A stretch of DNA of 7,634 bases from an uncultured Verrucomicrobiota bacterium (GCA_937894535.1 CALBHI010000098.1:1-7634); one strand, 5' to 3'; shown: positions 1 through 6,543, counted from the stretch's first letter. Notes: generated by a model from the letters alone, not told the origin. A program made the numbers and translations.

Positions 1-570
1 CACGGCGGTGGGCTCGCCGCGGCCGCTCACCGCCACGGTGCGCTCCTCGCCGAGGTAGAGGACCACGGTGGGTTCATCGGCGGCCGGGTCGGCTTGCCGC
101 CACAGCGCCACCGCTTCGTGGTCGAGGATGTCGGGGTCGATGCCGGAGGTTTTCAGCGAGGCGAGCAGGGCGGTCACGCGTTCGGACGGCATGGCCACGG
201 CGGTGGCGCGAACCGGTTCGCCGCGGGGTTGGGGGGCAAGGATAAAGTGGCAGGCGCACTGTTCCAGCGGAAAGGGTAGTTGCACGTCCAGCAGCGAGGG
301 CAACACGGCGCGCGCTTTGGCGAGCGAGGCGAAGGGGGCGTTCAGGGTGCGCACCACGCTATCCTGGGCGGGTGCGGCGACGGCGATGGCGGCTTTGCCG
401 CGCGCCTGTTCGGCGGCGAGGGAGTGAAGGGTGTCGGCGAGGGCTTGCAGCGGTTGGCGGGAGGCGAGTGTTTCGAGGTGGATCGCGCGGCCGCGGCGAC
501 GGGCCCGGACGACGGTGGCGAGGTTGCCGTCGAGGTCGAGGCCATAGGCGATGGTTGGTGCGCCGCTCAT
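1..570 (-). CDS. gspL: GspL/PilM-like type II secretion cytoplasmic-domain protein (partial)
   Basis: The 190 visible residues run open to the window edge, so the C-terminal part is missing. In type II secretion, GspL is the inner-membrane protein whose actin-like cytoplasmic domain recruits the ATPase GspE to the platform. The N-terminus (residues 7-21, with a LDLDGN core) looks like the first beta-hairpin of the actin-like fold in GspL/PilM. Residues 71-103 (from SVVRTLNAPF to LLDVQLPFPLE) resemble the GspL/PilM segment in which residues are aligned as 'E..lPf.lee'. Residues 120-160 continue as a beta strand and helix ending in EAVALWRQ. The transmembrane helix and periplasmic ferredoxin-like domain of GspL should lie beyond base 1. 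ATG 570 is 3 bases after the gspK stop and has no visible Shine-Dalgarno, so coupled re-initiation is likely. The position directly after gspK matches the usual K-L gene order. A PilM-type protein is the alternative; assignment to this fold is fairly secure, the exact symbol less so. Confidence 0.75.
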   Translation of the reverse strand, partial: MSGAPTIAYGLDLDGNLATVVRARRRGRAIHLETLASRQPLQALADTLHSLAAEQARGKAAIAVAAPAQDSVVRTLNAPFASLAKARAVLPSLLDVQLPFPLEQCACHFILAPQPRGEPVRATAVAMPSERVTALLASLKTSGIDPDILDHEAVALWRQADPAADEPTVVLYLGEERTVAVSGRGEPTAV

Positions 571-573
571 GGA

Positions 574-1860
574 TCAGAAGGTGGCCTGCACGGCGCTGAC
601 CTGGCCATCGCGGGTGCGCCGGGCGACGAGGTCGAGGCGGGCCATGTGTCCGTCGCGGTAGGCACTGGACTGGACGAGAAAAAATTCGCTGCGCACATCG
701 ACGTAGGGCAGCAGGGCGGTGTAGGCCGGTGCGCCGAGCAACTCGGCGAGGAAGGCGGTGGTGCGGTACGGGGTGTCGGTGCGGCGGGCGAGGATGCGCT
801 CGACGAGGCCTTCGCGGCCGAAACCGAACAGGCCGTGCAGGGTCGAGGCGGTGGCGGTGTTCAGGTTCACCGGGATCACGCGGGTGCGGGGGGCCGGGAT
901 CAGGGTGAGTGCTTCGCCGAGGTTGTGTTCAAAGGGTGCGCCGGGGCGTCGGTAGGGCGTTGGCGCGAGCAGGTCGGGGGTCCAGGCGTGGACCTGGTAC
1001 AGTTCGCTCCAGCCGTAGAGGATCCGGTTGGCGATGCGCGCGGGGGGCTCCTGGTCCAGGTAGTGGCGCGACTCCCACGGGCCGCTGTCGTCGGCATCGA
1101 GCCAGTCGCGCAGGGCCTCGATGGAGGTGCCGGGCCGCATCCGTCCGCCTTGCATCATGATCGACGTCAGGACTTCGCGCGGGGACAGGGCATCGCCGGT
1201 CGGGTCGACGGCCAGGTTGTTCAGGTCGAACGCACGGTGGGCGTCGGCAATGCGAATCAGGCGGGTGATGCCGGCGGGATCGGTGGTTTCGCGCGCGGTG
1301 GCCCAGGGTTCGTTCAGGTGGTCGAGTTCAAGGTCGGGATCGTCGGCCAGTTGCTGCAGGGCGGCACGGGCGCTATCGAGGGCAGCGAGGCGGAGCAGGC
1401 CTTGGTCGGCGTGGGCCCGGGCCAGGCGCAGGTCGGCGCGGGCGGTGACGATCGCATGGGTCGCCATGGCGGCGATCAAACCGAGCAGCACCAGCACAAC
1501 CACGAGGATGCCGCCGGATTCGCTGTTGCGCGGCGCTGAGGGCTGGCTGGGCTTTGCAGGTCGCTGGTAGGCGCGGGCGACGGCGCGGCGGCGGGATGAC
1601 GTACCGGAGCGGCGTTCGGAGAGGTACTCCGGTAGCGCGAACACCAGGCCGTAGATGCCGAGCAAGGCACCTCCGCCACCGAGAAAGTACAGCCCGAGGC
1701 GCAGGAACGGTCCGCGTTCGTGTTCCATGCGCAACATCGCCGCAAACGCGATCATCAGGCCGATGCCCAGGCAGAGCAGGCTGCAGACGACGATCAGGGT
1801 GACCAGGCGCTTGCGGTATTTGCGCAGGATGGTCCGGCGATGCACCACGGTTTTTTCCAT
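574..1860 (-). CDS. gspK: Type II secretion minor pseudopilin GspK with an N-terminal two-helix extension
   Basis: The product has 428 residues; ordinary GspK proteins are about 300-330. GspK is the large minor pseudopilin that caps the tip of the periplasmic pseudopilus. Residues 111-138 form the pseudopilin N-terminus: a polar stretch with Arg111, Gly-Gly at 116-117, then a hydrophobic helix from Ile118, with no Glu at mature position 5, as is usual in GspK. FDLNNLA (211-217) and DWLDADDSG (252-260) are typical GspK segments. PYRRPGAPF (302-310) and the SAM/HhH-like VNLNTATAST (331-340) with the following helices are also typical. Residues 1-115 are an extension holding two hydrophobic helices (about 19-43 and 55-78) and a basic, Ser/Pro-rich linker (79-115). 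ATG 1860 was chosen because upstream sequence in frame is low-complexity and antisense to the zinc-ribbon gene, and because a -10-like hexamer lies 6 bases upstream. No Shine-Dalgarno is seen. The gene leads a unit with the gspL-like gene. Confidence 0.85.
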   Translation of the reverse strand: MEKTVVHRRTILRKYRKRLVTLIVVCSLLCLGIGLMIAFAAMLRMEHERGPFLRLGLYFLGGGGALLGIYGLVFALPEYLSERRSGTSSRRRAVARAYQRPAKPSQPSAPRNSESGGILVVVLVLLGLIAAMATHAIVTARADLRLARAHADQGLLRLAALDSARAALQQLADDPDLELDHLNEPWATARETTDPAGITRLIRIADAHRAFDLNNLAVDPTGDALSPREVLTSIMMQGGRMRPGTSIEALRDWLDADDSGPWESRHYLDQEPPARIANRILYGWSELYQVHAWTPDLLAPTPYRRPGAPFEHNLGEALTLIPAPRTRVIPVNLNTATASTLHGLFGFGREGLVERILARRTDTPYRTTAFLAELLGAPAYTALLPYVDVRSEFFLVQSSAYRDGHMARLDLVARRTRDGQVSAVQATF

Positions 1861-1866
1861 GCAACC

Positions 1867-1896
1867 ACTATGCCCGAATGCGGCGCGGGAGGCCAA
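1867..1896 (-). promoter_or_regulatory. Putative promoter of gspK-gspL, leaderless geometry
   Basis: On the minus strand TTGGCC (1896-1891) and CATAGT (1872-1867) are separated by 18 bases, each matching 4 of 6 sigma-70 consensus positions. Exactly 6 bases separate the -10-like hexamer from ATG 1860, so transcription would begin at or next to the start codon. No Shine-Dalgarno is present. The match is by eye and individually weak; the mirror-image arrangement on the other strand strengthens it. Confidence 0.35.
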
Positions 1897-1920
1897 GGGA
1901 TTTTCCCGGCGTGGCGGCGC

Positions 1921-1948
1921 TTGCCTCGGCGGGGTGATTCGGCATACT
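1921..1948 (+). promoter_or_regulatory. Putative promoter of the zinc-ribbon/pdxB unit, leaderless geometry
   Basis: TTGCCT (1921-1926) and CATACT (1943-1948) are separated by 16 bases, each matching 4 of 6 sigma-70 consensus positions. Six bases (GCCGCC) separate the -10-like hexamer from ATG 1955, so the predicted start of transcription falls on the start codon. No purine-rich ribosome binding site lies between them. Confidence 0.4.
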
Positions 1949-1954
1949 GCCGCC

Positions 1955-2230
1955 ATGCAGAACGATGTTTCTTTCCGGTGTACCGCGTGTGGCCAGTGGC
2001 TGGAAGCTCCGCCGACCATGGTTGGTTTGTTTGTCGAGTGTCCGACCTGCCAGGCCATCATCAAGGTGCCTTCGGCGTCGGAGCCGGAAAGGCCTTCGCC
2101 GCCGCGACCGCCGCCGGATCCGGACCCGAAGGGGACGACGATGCGGATCGACCTGCCCCCGAATCTCGGTATTCCCGTGCCACCGCGCCGGCGGTTTGTC
2201 ATCCGGCGGAAGGGGGCGGGCGATGCCTGA
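1955..2230 (+). CDS. Small zinc-ribbon protein with a proline-rich tail
   Basis: A 91-residue protein of unknown specific function. Residues 7-38 form a two-knuckle zinc ribbon, with CxxC at Cys9/Cys12 and again at Cys29/Cys32. It has the 'F.C..C...l..p....G..v.CP.C...i.vP' layout seen in many short zinc-ribbon domains of Planctomycetes and Verrucomicrobia, often at the N-terminus of longer proteins. The tail (40-63) is rich in Pro, Asp and Glu, and the last 15 residues are basic (RRRFVIRRK). There is no signal peptide or membrane helix, so it should be cytoplasmic. ATG 1955 is favoured because the ribbon begins immediately after it and a -10-like hexamer lies 6 bases upstream; an in-frame opening reaching back to 1655 is antisense to gspK and should be ignored. 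The stop codon overlaps the start of pdxB by 8 bases. A real gene is likely; the role (nucleic acid or protein binding) is unknown. Confidence 0.75.
   Translation: MQNDVSFRCTACGQWLEAPPTMVGLFVECPTCQAIIKVPSASEPERPSPPRPPPDPDPKGTTMRIDLPPNLGIPVPPRRRFVIRRKGAGDA
2208..2216 (+). promoter_or_regulatory. Ribosome binding site fixing the pdxB start
   Basis: GGAAGGGGG lies 6 bases before ATG 2223, inside the end of the zinc-ribbon gene. It decides the pdxB start: the same frame is open back to 1965, but that upstream part is arginine-rich shadow sequence. Confidence 0.6.
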
Positions 2231-3371
2231 AGCGGGAAACTGGACGATTGTCTGCGCGACCAGCGTGGCGGGTGGCGAAGAGGCCTTTGCGCGGCTGGGC
2301 CGGGTGGTGATGGTGCCGGAGGCGGACATCAACGCATCGGTTATTCGCGGTGCCCAGGCGTTGATCACACGGTCGAAGGTCAAGGTGACCGATGCCCTGC
2401 TGGCGGATGCCTCCTTGCAGTTCTACGGGACGGCTACCGCGGGAACCGACCACGTGGACACCGGGGCGCTTGAGCGGCGGGGTGTAACCTGGAGCGAGGC
2501 GGCGGGCAGCAACGCCAACAGCGTGGCTGAATACGTGCTGTGCGCGCTCGCCCATGTCGGACTTACCCGCGGCATGGTCTGGCGTGGCAAGACGCTGGGC
2601 ATCATTGGCGCGGGCCATGTCGGTTCACGGCTGGCCGAACTTGCGCCGGCGCTCGGGCTGCGGGTGTTGCTCAACGATCCCCCGTTGCGGGACCGGACGG
2701 GCCGTCCGGAATACCGGCCGCTGGACGAGGTACTCGCCGAGGCGGATCTGGTGTCGCTGCATGTGCCGCTTACCGACCAAGGACCGTACCCCACGCGCGG
2801 GATGGCCGATGCGGTATTTTTCGCGTCGATGAAGCCGGGGGCGGTCTTCATCAATGCCAGCCGGGGCGAAGTGGTGGTCGAGTCCGCGGTGCGGCTTGCG
2901 GCCGCCCGCGGTGCGTTTGCCGCCTTGATCCTCGATGTGTTTGATCATGAGCCGGGCATCGACCTCGCGACGCTGCAGGTAGCCGATCTGGCCTCGCCGC
3001 ATATCGCCGGCTATTCCCTCGACGGCCGCCTCAAGGGGACGGAACAGGTCTACCGCGCGGCGTGTCGGTTGCTGGGGGTCGCTCCGGTCTGGCAGCCGCC
3101 CGCAGCCGCCCGGCCGATCACCATCGAACCTCCTGCCGGCGTGGTCGGTGATATCCTGGTCCAGCACGGCCTGCTCGGTGCGTACCATCCCTTGCGCGAC
3201 GATGAGCGGTTGCGGGCGCTGCCGGTGGGTGTTCCCATGCGGACCCATTTCCAGGCCTTGCGTCACGCTTACCCGGAGCGGCGCGAGTTTCCGCATTTCC
3301 ATATCGATGCGGCGCGGTGTGATGATGCGGCGGCGGCCGCCTTCCGCCGTCTCGGTTTTGCCGTGACGTAA
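2223..3371 (+). CDS. pdxB: 4-phosphoerythronate dehydrogenase PdxB
   Basis: The 382-residue product matches PdxB in length (378 in Escherichia coli). PdxB oxidises 4-phospho-D-erythronate in the second step of the DXP-dependent pyridoxal phosphate pathway, in the cytoplasm. It has the 2-hydroxyacid dehydrogenase layout. An N-terminal substrate-domain half holds YGTATAGTDHVD (68-79) and NANSVAEYVL (97-106). A Rossmann NAD-binding domain carries GxGxxG at 129-134. The C-terminal dimerisation domain spans about 290-382. Catalytic residues of the family are visible: Arg214 in NASRGEVV, Glu243 in LDVFDHEP and His260 in SPHIAGYSLDGRLKGTEQV, the last being a PdxB hallmark. HVPLTDQGPYPT (180-191) also fits. 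It overlaps the zinc-ribbon gene by 8 bases with its own strong ribosome binding site, so the two are probably co-transcribed and coupled. No other vitamin B6 gene is in the window. The related hydroxyacid dehydrogenases SerA and GhrA are less likely, because they lack the GYSLDGRLKGT signature and this C-terminal domain. Confidence 0.93.
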   Translation: MPEAGNWTIVCATSVAGGEEAFARLGRVVMVPEADINASVIRGAQALITRSKVKVTDALLADASLQFYGTATAGTDHVDTGALERRGVTWSEAAGSNANSVAEYVLCALAHVGLTRGMVWRGKTLGIIGAGHVGSRLAELAPALGLRVLLNDPPLRDRTGRPEYRPLDEVLAEADLVSLHVPLTDQGPYPTRGMADAVFFASMKPGAVFINASRGEVVVESAVRLAAARGAFAALILDVFDHEPGIDLATLQVADLASPHIAGYSLDGRLKGTEQVYRAACRLLGVAPVWQPPAAARPITIEPPAGVVGDILVQHGLLGAYHPLRDDERLRALPVGVPMRTHFQALRHAYPERREFPHFHIDAARCDDAAAAAFRRLGFAVT

Positions 3372-3406
3372 TTCCGCTTCACCTCCTCCGGCGGACGGCG
3401 TAGCAT

Positions 3407-3410
3407 GGAG
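3407..3410 (+). promoter_or_regulatory. Ribosome binding site bearing on the start at 3413 or 3416
   Basis: GGAG lies 2 bases before ATG 3413 and 5 bases before ATG 3416. The spacing favours the second ATG, which would shorten the product by one residue. The choice has no effect on the predicted signal sequence. Confidence 0.45.
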
Positions 3411-3412
3411 CC

Positions 3413-6202
3413 ATGATGCGGGTTATGCCTATCCGGTTGGTTGGGTTGCTGGTGCTGCTGGGCGTCCTGTGCCCCGTGTCCATGTCCTGCCGCCGGTCCG
3501 CGGATCCCCAAGTGTCTGCCACGCTGGTGGACCAGTGCGTCGTCCTCGGTACGACCGATGAAGAACGCGACGGGTCGGGGTGGACCCGCTGGTTGAACCG
3601 GCACCTGCCCGGCGCGCCCCGGTTTACCGTGGAGCGCGTAAACGAGGCGACTGCTTCCGCCTTGGCGGAAGACCGGGTCTTGCTGGTCACGGGGGGCATG
3701 GCGGCTTCGGAGGCCATGACCCAGGCGCTCGGTGATTTCCTGTTCCAGGGAGGGCGGTTGCTCGTGCTGGGTATTCGCCACCCGCTGGAAAACGCCGCAT
3801 CCGGGGACGTGCGTGCCGCCGCGGGGTTCTCCGCGCCGGCCTTCTCCGCCACCGGTCAGGCGTTCCGTGTCCGCGGTCACGACGGGCCGGTAACCTGGCC
3901 GGGCCGCACCGTGCGCAGCATGGTACCCGGGCCAATGGGATCCGGTGGCGAGCGAGCCGGCGACACGCGGTGGATTCCATTGGTCGAGGTGCTGCGGGAT
4001 GACGGGTATGCTTCGGCCTGGCCCGGCGCGGTGTGGCTGAGTCCTCAGGCTCTCGGGCGGCATGCGGTCGCCGGGTGGGTGGGGTTTGATCTCGCGCGCG
4101 ATGAAGGGCGCGCCTTGATCGCGCCGGTCAGTGCGATCCTTGGGTCGATGACCCAGCCGGTGTACATCCAGCGGTACGGGCTGCCGTACCATGCGATGGA
4201 TGGCAAGTCTCCGCACCATGTCCACCTGCGCCTGGTGGACCGCCGTATGCAAGACTTGGTGCCGTTGCGGTTGGCGGTCGAGTGGATCAACGAGCGTGGC
4301 CAGGAGGTGCGCCGTCACATCTCGGCGCCGATTGACGCCTTGACGGGGCAGGTGAGCCTCAACATCGGCCTGGCCCCAACCCCTTCCTCGGGGTCCGAAT
4401 ACTACACCCTGCGTTTTGTTGTGCGGGATCGCAACGACCAGCGTACCTTCGACACGGCGGAGCAGCTGGTCAAGGTGTTCGCCAACGAAGCCGGTGAAGC
4501 GCCGATTGAGCCGGTCACCGTGCACATCGGCCAATTGGCCCAGGGGCGCCGCCCGGTTTTCCTGATGGGGGCCAACTACTGGCCACGGTTGTCCGTCAAC
4601 CTGATGGACCAGAACCGCCACTGGTTGCACCCGGCGAACTTCCATCCCGCGACGGTGCAACAGGACCTGGATCAACTCGCCTCGGTCGGTTTCAATGCCA
4701 TCGCCTTTGAATACACCGATCCCGACCAGGCTCCGCAGGTCCGGTTTGTCCTCGATGAATTGCGTCGGCGGTCGATGATGGCCAGCATCTACCTGCCCGC
4801 CTTGAATCCGCTGGATCTGCGGTTCGATGATGCGCGGGTCATGCTGGATGCCGTGCGCCTCAAGCACTGGCCGGAGGTGGCCGTGCTGGAGATTGCCCGC
4901 GGATTCGCCATCCCGCCCCGCGCCGAACGTCGGCGGTTGGATGAAGCGTGGCGCCACTGGATTGAGGAGCATTTCAATTCGGTGGACGAGGCGGAGCTGA
5001 AGCTTGCCTTGACCTTGTGGCGTGAACGAGGCCGGTTGGCCGGTCCCCCCGACCACGAGTTGCGCCGTGGTCCCACCCGCGACCGGGCCGTCGCGCTGTA
5101 CCTGTGTTTTTTGCGCGACTATGTGTCCCGCAGGATCGGTCTGATCCGTCGGTGGCGCGAAGAATCGGGATACCAGGTTTTGCTGACCGCCCGTTCCGCC
5201 TACGGGTGGCCGGGCGATGCGCCGCCGGACGTTCTTGATGTGCTTGATCTGTCCACCGGGGCGATCCACCTCGACCTGCTGTTTCCGGATGCCTGGTCGG
5301 TGCACCCCTTGCGCGCGATGCCGTCGGACGGCGATCTGCTCGCCGCGTATGCACGCGGGGTGGCGGCGGGCAAACCGATCGTGTGGTCCGCCTATGGCCA
5401 GTCCGTCGGGGTCGCCGCCGACCCTTCGGCCCTGCAACGCCAGCAGGAGGTGTTTGCCCAGAGCCTCAACCAGTTCATCAAACACGAAGCCTCGGGTGCC
5501 TTCGCCTGGTGGTATCCGCCCGGGTCGGGTGGGCCGGTTCGTGAAGATTGGGGGTTGGTCGAGCCATCCGGTCGGTGGCGCCCGGTTGAGCGCGCCCTGC
5601 GGGCCGCCCGGTTGCAGATACGGCAATTGCGCATGCAGCCGCGCTCGGCGGTGCGGCAGGCGGGGCCGTTGCTGTTGGCGGCCTCGCAGTGGGTGGAGTT
5701 GTTGCGCGACCGGCCGCCGATGCTCGCCGCCGCAACCGAGGCCAGCGTCACCGATTGGTTGCCGCCCGGCGTCGGCTCCGATACCACAGCCTTGCTTGAT
5801 CCGCGATTCCGTCGTTCGTGGACAGACATCGATGCCTTTAGCCTGCTGAATGCCGAATGGGGCAAGGTGCACGTCGGGGGAACCGTCACGGCCCGCGCTC
5901 CCGGCGACCCGCTGCGCAGCTACACCGGCCGTCCGGTCCGGGCCGAAATCATCAACTCCGGAGCCCTGCGCTGGCTGGGTGCCCCTCAACGCAACCACGG
6001 CTCGGTCTGGGTGCGTATTTCCCAAGCCGGGCATCAGGACGAGTGGCTGTCGGTACCCGCCACCGACCGCGGTGACCGGCGTGAGGTGACCTGGATGCCC
6101 CGCGAACCCGGACTCTGGGAACTGCAGCCCTTCCTGATCGGGTACGGCAAGTTCGGCGAAAGCCTGCTGGTTGAGGCATCCGCCCCGCCCCGCCTGTTCT
6201 GA
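3413..6202 (+). CDS. Large exported multidomain protein with a GH-A-like barrel lacking the catalytic glutamates
   Basis: The product has 929 residues. A basic start and hydrophobic helix (8-20) are followed by Cys26 in a weak lipobox (VSMSC), so it is exported and perhaps a lipoprotein. Residues 40-245 look like a class I GATase/flavodoxin-like domain (VLLVTGGMAASE 89-100, FLFQGGRLLVLG 109-120), as seen in some beta-galactosidase-type enzymes. Residues 265-356 look like an Ig-like sandwich. A (beta/alpha)8 barrel of clan GH-A type spans about 366-735: GANYWP (386-391), VGFNAIAFEY (425-434), WRHWIEEHFNSVDEAE (513-528), KPIVWSAYG (654-662) and FAWWYPPG (697-704). A C-terminal beta-sandwich spans about 815-925. 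Clan GH-A enzymes carry Asn-Glu after strand 4 and Glu after strand 7. Here strand 4 reads LEIARGF and strand 7 has Ala660, so a non-hydrolytic, sugar-binding role is possible. It lies 41 bases after pdxB on the same strand. Function is not recognised; the domain parse is by eye. Confidence 0.8.
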   Translation: MMRVMPIRLVGLLVLLGVLCPVSMSCRRSADPQVSATLVDQCVVLGTTDEERDGSGWTRWLNRHLPGAPRFTVERVNEATASALAEDRVLLVTGGMAASEAMTQALGDFLFQGGRLLVLGIRHPLENAASGDVRAAAGFSAPAFSATGQAFRVRGHDGPVTWPGRTVRSMVPGPMGSGGERAGDTRWIPLVEVLRDDGYASAWPGAVWLSPQALGRHAVAGWVGFDLARDEGRALIAPVSAILGSMTQPVYIQRYGLPYHAMDGKSPHHVHLRLVDRRMQDLVPLRLAVEWINERGQEVRRHISAPIDALTGQVSLNIGLAPTPSSGSEYYTLRFVVRDRNDQRTFDTAEQLVKVFANEAGEAPIEPVTVHIGQLAQGRRPVFLMGANYWPRLSVNLMDQNRHWLHPANFHPATVQQDLDQLASVGFNAIAFEYTDPDQAPQVRFVLDELRRRSMMASIYLPALNPLDLRFDDARVMLDAVRLKHWPEVAVLEIARGFAIPPRAERRRLDEAWRHWIEEHFNSVDEAELKLALTLWRERGRLAGPPDHELRRGPTRDRAVALYLCFLRDYVSRRIGLIRRWREESGYQVLLTARSAYGWPGDAPPDVLDVLDLSTGAIHLDLLFPDAWSVHPLRAMPSDGDLLAAYARGVAAGKPIVWSAYGQSVGVAADPSALQRQQEVFAQSLNQFIKHEASGAFAWWYPPGSGGPVREDWGLVEPSGRWRPVERALRAARLQIRQLRMQPRSAVRQAGPLLLAASQWVELLRDRPPMLAAATEASVTDWLPPGVGSDTTALLDPRFRRSWTDIDAFSLLNAEWGKVHVGGTVTARAPGDPLRSYTGRPVRAEIINSGALRWLGAPQRNHGSVWVRISQAGHQDEWLSVPATDRGDRREVTWMPREPGLWELQPFLIGYGKFGESLLVEASAPPRLF

Positions 6203-6238
6203 TTACCCTCGCCGCCACCGGACCTCCTGTTCCTCGGG

Positions 6239-6262
6239 TACTCCCGCCACAATTCGGGAGTA
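6239..6262 (+). terminator. Terminator-like hairpin after the multidomain gene
   Basis: A perfect 8-base-pair stem, TACTCCCG (6239-6246) with CGGGAGTA (6255-6262), encloses an 8-base loop, 36 bases after the stop codon at 6202. No T-run follows, so it is not a textbook intrinsic terminator. It could stabilise the mRNA 3' end, assist termination, or act as a binding palindrome. Confidence 0.5.
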
Positions 6263-6366
6263 ATCGACCATCCGCAACTAAGTAGTTATCCGGATTGTTT
6301 ATCAGAGTTTTACGGATTTTGCTGCTTTGGTTATCTTCCTGATTAACAGGGAAAACGTGAGGTGTT
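6263..6366. other. AT-rich intergenic patch with short repeats
   Basis: This stretch is markedly more AT-rich than its surroundings. It holds an inverted repeat AACTA-AG-TAGTT (6276-6287), the palindrome ATCCGGAT (6288-6295), two copies of CGGATT (6291 and 6313), and GTTATC at 6285 and 6330 with a GTTTATC variant at 6297. It looks like a regulatory region for whatever begins near 6367. No protein-coding signal is seen before 6367. Confidence 0.45.
6309..6337 (+). promoter_or_regulatory. Weak upstream promoter candidate for the small ORF
   Basis: TTTACG (6309-6314) and TATCTT (6332-6337) are 17 bases apart, each matching 4 of 6 sigma-70 positions. Transcription starting near 6344 would leave a short leader containing GAGG (6359-6362), which would suit the ATG at 6367. 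Confidence 0.25.
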
Positions 6367-6371
6367 ATGCT
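6343..6371 (+). promoter_or_regulatory. Promoter candidate overlapping the first ATG of the small ORF
   Basis: TTAACA (6343-6348, 5 of 6) and TATGCT (6366-6371, 4 of 6) are 17 bases apart. The -10 hexamer contains the ATG at 6367, so a transcript from here (about 6378) could only use the ATG at 6382, almost leaderless, or would be a non-coding RNA. Confidence 0.35.
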
Positions 6372-6543
6372 CTTTCACGACATGAGTGCGTCGCCCAAGA
6401 AAACGGCCAAGCCGTTACAATCCCTTCGACCACCGCCCTCCCAAGCCGGCGGTAAAGGTTCCGCCCCCTCCGACATCTACCGTGTTCCATCCCGTCCCAA
6501 GGCCATCCCACCCCGCGTGAATGGCCGCCGCGTAGACGGTTGA
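6367..6543 (+). CDS. Possible small basic proline-rich protein (58 residues)
   Basis: An open frame runs from ATG 6367 to TGA 6541-6543. A second in-frame ATG at 6382 would give 53 residues. The product is basic and rich in Pro, Ser, Arg and Lys (SPKKTAKPLQ at 9-18, PRVNGRRVDG at the end), with no cysteines, signal peptide or membrane helix, so probably disordered. I do not recognise it. In favour: GAGGTG (6359-6364) just upstream of the first ATG, promoter-like hexamers, and a hairpin 10 bases after the stop. Against: the length is easily reached by chance in GC-rich DNA, third-position GC bias looks weaker than in the neighbouring genes, and the better promoter candidate would exclude the first ATG. 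The same interval could instead be a small RNA or an untranslated leader of the downstream gene. Confidence 0.35.
   Translation: MLFHDMSASPKKTAKPLQSLRPPPSQAGGKGSAPSDIYRVPSRPKAIPPRVNGRRVDG

Noticed and set aside
280..1539. A 419-codon open frame on the plus strand opposite gspK and the gspL-like gene
   Set aside because: The product is Gly/Ala/Val-rich without recognisable features, while the opposite strand encodes clear GspK motifs.
1655..1954. In-frame upstream extension of the zinc-ribbon gene
   Set aside because: It is antisense to gspK with no protein-like features; the zinc ribbon starts right after ATG 1955.
1861..2202. In-frame upstream extension of gspK to ATG 2202
   Set aside because: The extra 114 residues are low-complexity, antisense to the zinc-ribbon gene and would cross the divergent promoter region.
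1965..2222. In-frame upstream extension of pdxB to ATG 1965
   Set aside because: It is an Arg-rich shadow of the zinc-ribbon frame; PdxB homology begins after ATG 2223, which has a strong ribosome binding site.
3269..6034. A 921-codon open frame on the minus strand, antisense to the 929-residue gene
   Set aside because: Its product is a Pro/Gln/Arg/His/Gly-rich string with no domain, signal or motif. Such antisense frames are expected opposite a GC-rich gene with strong codon bias, and the plus strand has recognisable domains.
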